Shown in pieces: positions 33,886-35,232 of a stretch of DNA of 35,232 nt; position 1 is the first letter of the stretch, and each line of letters begins with the position of its first letter. The stretch covers positions 1 to 35,232 of the forward strand of contig DBPR01000003.1 in NCBI GenBank assembly GCA_002305635.1. Direction: 5' to 3'. Both the position numbers and the translations under genes were made by a program. This DNA is from Anaerolineaceae bacterium UBA1415. GTDB lineage: Bacteria > Chloroflexota > Anaerolineae > Anaerolineales > Anaerolineaceae. The notes under the pieces are model-generated. The model ran no database searches and was not told the DNA's origin. It worked only from the letters and a program-made list of their open reading frames with translations.

Positions 33886-35025
33886 TCATCTCACCGGTTC
33901 GTCTTTGAAAACCGGGAATAAGTAAAACTGGACGGGCGCAGCACTCGTCTTATTTCCGCTGGAATATTCACGCTGCCCCTGACCGCCGTACCAACTCGCT
34001 TCGGAAGCGAGGCGGGGGCGGCCGCCGCGCGTGCCAGCGTCCCAATTGATCATGACATCGGTGAAGGTGATATCGACTGCTTTGCCAAAACAATAGTTGC
34101 GGCAGCTGTTGAGTGTCGTTTCTTCGATGACCATAAAGTGGACATGGTGGCCGGTGCTGACGCCGGTATCATCCACATTCGCAATTTTCTGGCCTTGGGC
34201 GACCGGGGTGCCCTTGACTTTCAGGCTGGCAGGAATGCTGTTTTTCGCGATATGCAGGTAGATCTGATAAGTCCAGGGCTTGGTCGTGCGATCTTCGATG
34301 GTGATGCTGTTGGTGCAGCCCGAATCGCCGTTTGAGCAAGTGTCGCGCCAATGGTAGACAAACCCGCCTTTGGCCGCCAGGAGTTCAAACATGGTTCCAT
34401 CGGCAAAATCGAAGGCATAGGTGCAGTAATACTTCGGGTTACAGGAGCTGTGCCCAACCGACCAGGTCAGGCGTTTGGTCAGGCCTGATCTCCAGGGAAG
34501 TCTGTAGCCGCCATAAACGACGCTGCTCGGGCTGGCTTTTGGATCGGCGTCAGGGAAAAAACGCGCGGCCATTTCACTATCCCTGAAGTCCGATTGCATG
34601 AAGACCTGAATAAAATCCTCATCGCTGATCAGGTGGAGCTGCCAGCTTTGCGTGCTGTCGTCCAAGATCGCAAGCACGATCTCGGGTTCGCGGGCCAAAA
34701 TGTCTTCATCCTCATCCGATTCGGCCATCCACAACAAAGCCTGTGAGTTATCGTTATTAAACTGAACATCGTCCAGAGACCAGTTGCTGTGACCGACTTC
34801 GGTCACAAGTTGCGGCAGCTGGGTGTAGAGGAGCATCTCCAACGCGTTTTGCGACCCGGGCGCAGGGGTGGGGATGACCGGTTCTTTGCGTGAGGCTGGG
34901 TGGTTGCTTCTGAAGATCAGGAATAGAGCGATGATCAGCAATGCAAGGGTCGGCAGCCAGATTCTGGAGGCCTGCGATTTACGCCTGGGCGGTTCTTCCT
35001 GAGGGGTGTATGTTTGATTATTCAT
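33886..35025 (-). CDS. membrane-anchored M23 (LytM-type) metallopeptidase-like protein
   Basis: 379 aa from ATG 35025, which has AAGGTG nine bases upstream; a GTG at 35037 is in frame but has no ribosome site. One N-terminal transmembrane helix (~24-44), a Pro-rich stretch, a ~120-residue region of unknown type, then an M23 domain. Zinc ligands appear as VGH...YAFDF (the His lies further from the Asp than in the simple HxxxD form), and HHVHF near the C-terminus; YLHI provides the catalytic His position. Such enzymes cleave peptidoglycan cross-links, or act as amidase activators when ligands are lost. Several Cys (CNPKYYC, CSNGDSGC) suggest disulfides outside the membrane. Last complete gene on the right. 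Confidence 0.85.
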   Translation of the reverse strand: MNNQTYTPQEEPPRRKSQASRIWLPTLALLIIALFLIFRSNHPASRKEPVIPTPAPGSQNALEMLLYTQLPQLVTEVGHSNWSLDDVQFNNDNSQALLWMAESDEDEDILAREPEIVLAILDDSTQSWQLHLISDEDFIQVFMQSDFRDSEMAARFFPDADPKASPSSVVYGGYRLPWRSGLTKRLTWSVGHSSCNPKYYCTYAFDFADGTMFELLAAKGGFVYHWRDTCSNGDSGCTNSITIEDRTTKPWTYQIYLHIAKNSIPASLKVKGTPVAQGQKIANVDDTGVSTGHHVHFMVIEETTLNSCRNYCFGKAVDITFTDVMINWDAGTRGGRPRLASEASWYGGQGQREYSSGNKTSAAPVQFYLFPVFKDEPVR

Positions 35026-35099
35026 AATTGGCCACACCTTAATTAATATGTTTCAGATTTATAGTTGCAATATCCTTGCCAGGGAATGGGAGGCAATTT

Positions 35100-35210
35100 T
35101 CAGCGTGAAATGACGAATGGCTCATGATCAGGAGCCCACGTGCGAAGTACATCTTTTTAATGTGAGGCACTCATTTTTGGCGGGCACTTTTTTCCGACAC
35201 GGTGTACATG
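35100..35210. repeat. gene-free stretch with repeated GGCACT/T-rich units, possible IS-end remnant
   Basis: No gene is seen between 35026 and the window end. GGCACTCATTTTTGGC and GGGCACTTTTTTCCG (about 35166-35196) are similar units in tandem, followed by GACACGGTGTACA. Terminal regions of some IS21-like elements have such repeated units, but no transposase is present, so this is only a suggestion. Confidence 0.25.
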
Positions 35211-35232
35211 GTTACTGTTTCACATTTCCCTA
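35211..35232. repeat. right arm of an inverted repeat shared with the left window end
   Basis: The last 22 bases match the reverse complement of bases 1-22 at 18 of 22 positions (see the findings). The counterpart is at 1-22. Probably part of a repeat or IS copy lying mostly outside the window. Confidence 0.45.

Noticed and set aside
1..35232. CRISPR arrays, tRNA and rRNA genes, integrases
   Set aside because: No regular direct repeats, no cloverleaf-like or rRNA-like segments, and no recombinase or transposase proteins were recognised.

Overview
The window looks like a chromosomal segment of a Chloroflexota bacterium, most likely class Anaerolineae. This is an inference from gene style only: a LysM/CAP secreted protein with a Pro/Thr linker, PTPS-related type GT-C membrane proteins, a short homoserine dehydrogenase without ACT domain, and many polysaccharide genes without LPS-core genes. 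There is no rRNA, tRNA or other phylogenetic anchor. Most of the sequence is mid-to-high GC, but the first ~4.25 kb is clearly more AT-rich. No CRISPR array or complete mobile element is visible.

Layout. (1) 117-4531 (+): an AT-rich run of five genes. Two membrane-anchored alkaline-phosphatase/sulfatase-superfamily proteins lie between two small paralogous single-pass proteins (GWAF/YRL motifs), followed by a 74-aa membrane protein with a YLDPGSGS motif and an intrinsic terminator. (2) 4682-8050 (+): a protein with a kinase-like N-terminal half and a SAM methyltransferase C-terminal half, then a third membrane sulfatase-like enzyme. (3) 8079-9521 (-): CAP + 3 LysM + C-terminal membrane anchor. 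(4) 9738-10745 (+): family 2 glycosyltransferase. (5) 10943-18354 (+): dnaE, then the overlapping unit hom-folK-GT-C membrane protein. (6) 18362-23241 (-): a second GT-C-like protein coupled to a membrane-anchored heparinase II/III-like protein. (7) 23491-29572 (+): a compact polysaccharide operon (two GT4 enzymes, a Wzx-type flippase, a polysaccharide pyruvyl transferase and another GT4). (8) 29576-35025: a small lipoprotein (-), an apparently highly expressed four-repeat secreted protein (+) with a perfect bidirectional terminator, an operon of a LuxR-HTH/TM/Kelch membrane regulator with a TylF-like methyltransferase (-), and an M23 peptidase (-).

Taken together, most non-housekeeping genes concern the cell surface: building, exporting, decorating (phospho-alcohol transfer, pyruvylation, methylation) and remodelling an envelope glycan, plus proteins that bind or cut the wall. 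The most interesting candidates are the sulfatase/GWAF/YLDPGSGS/kinase-methyltransferase cassette, the membrane heparinase paired with a GT-C enzyme, and the membrane-tethered LuxR-Kelch regulator.

Regulatory signals are often of the extended -10 type (TGnTATAAT-like). Three genes have a -10-like box so close to the ATG, with no Shine-Dalgarno sequence, that leaderless transcripts are plausible. The two extreme ends of the window match each other as an imperfect 22-bp inverted repeat (18/22), which suggests flanking repeat or IS copies just outside.
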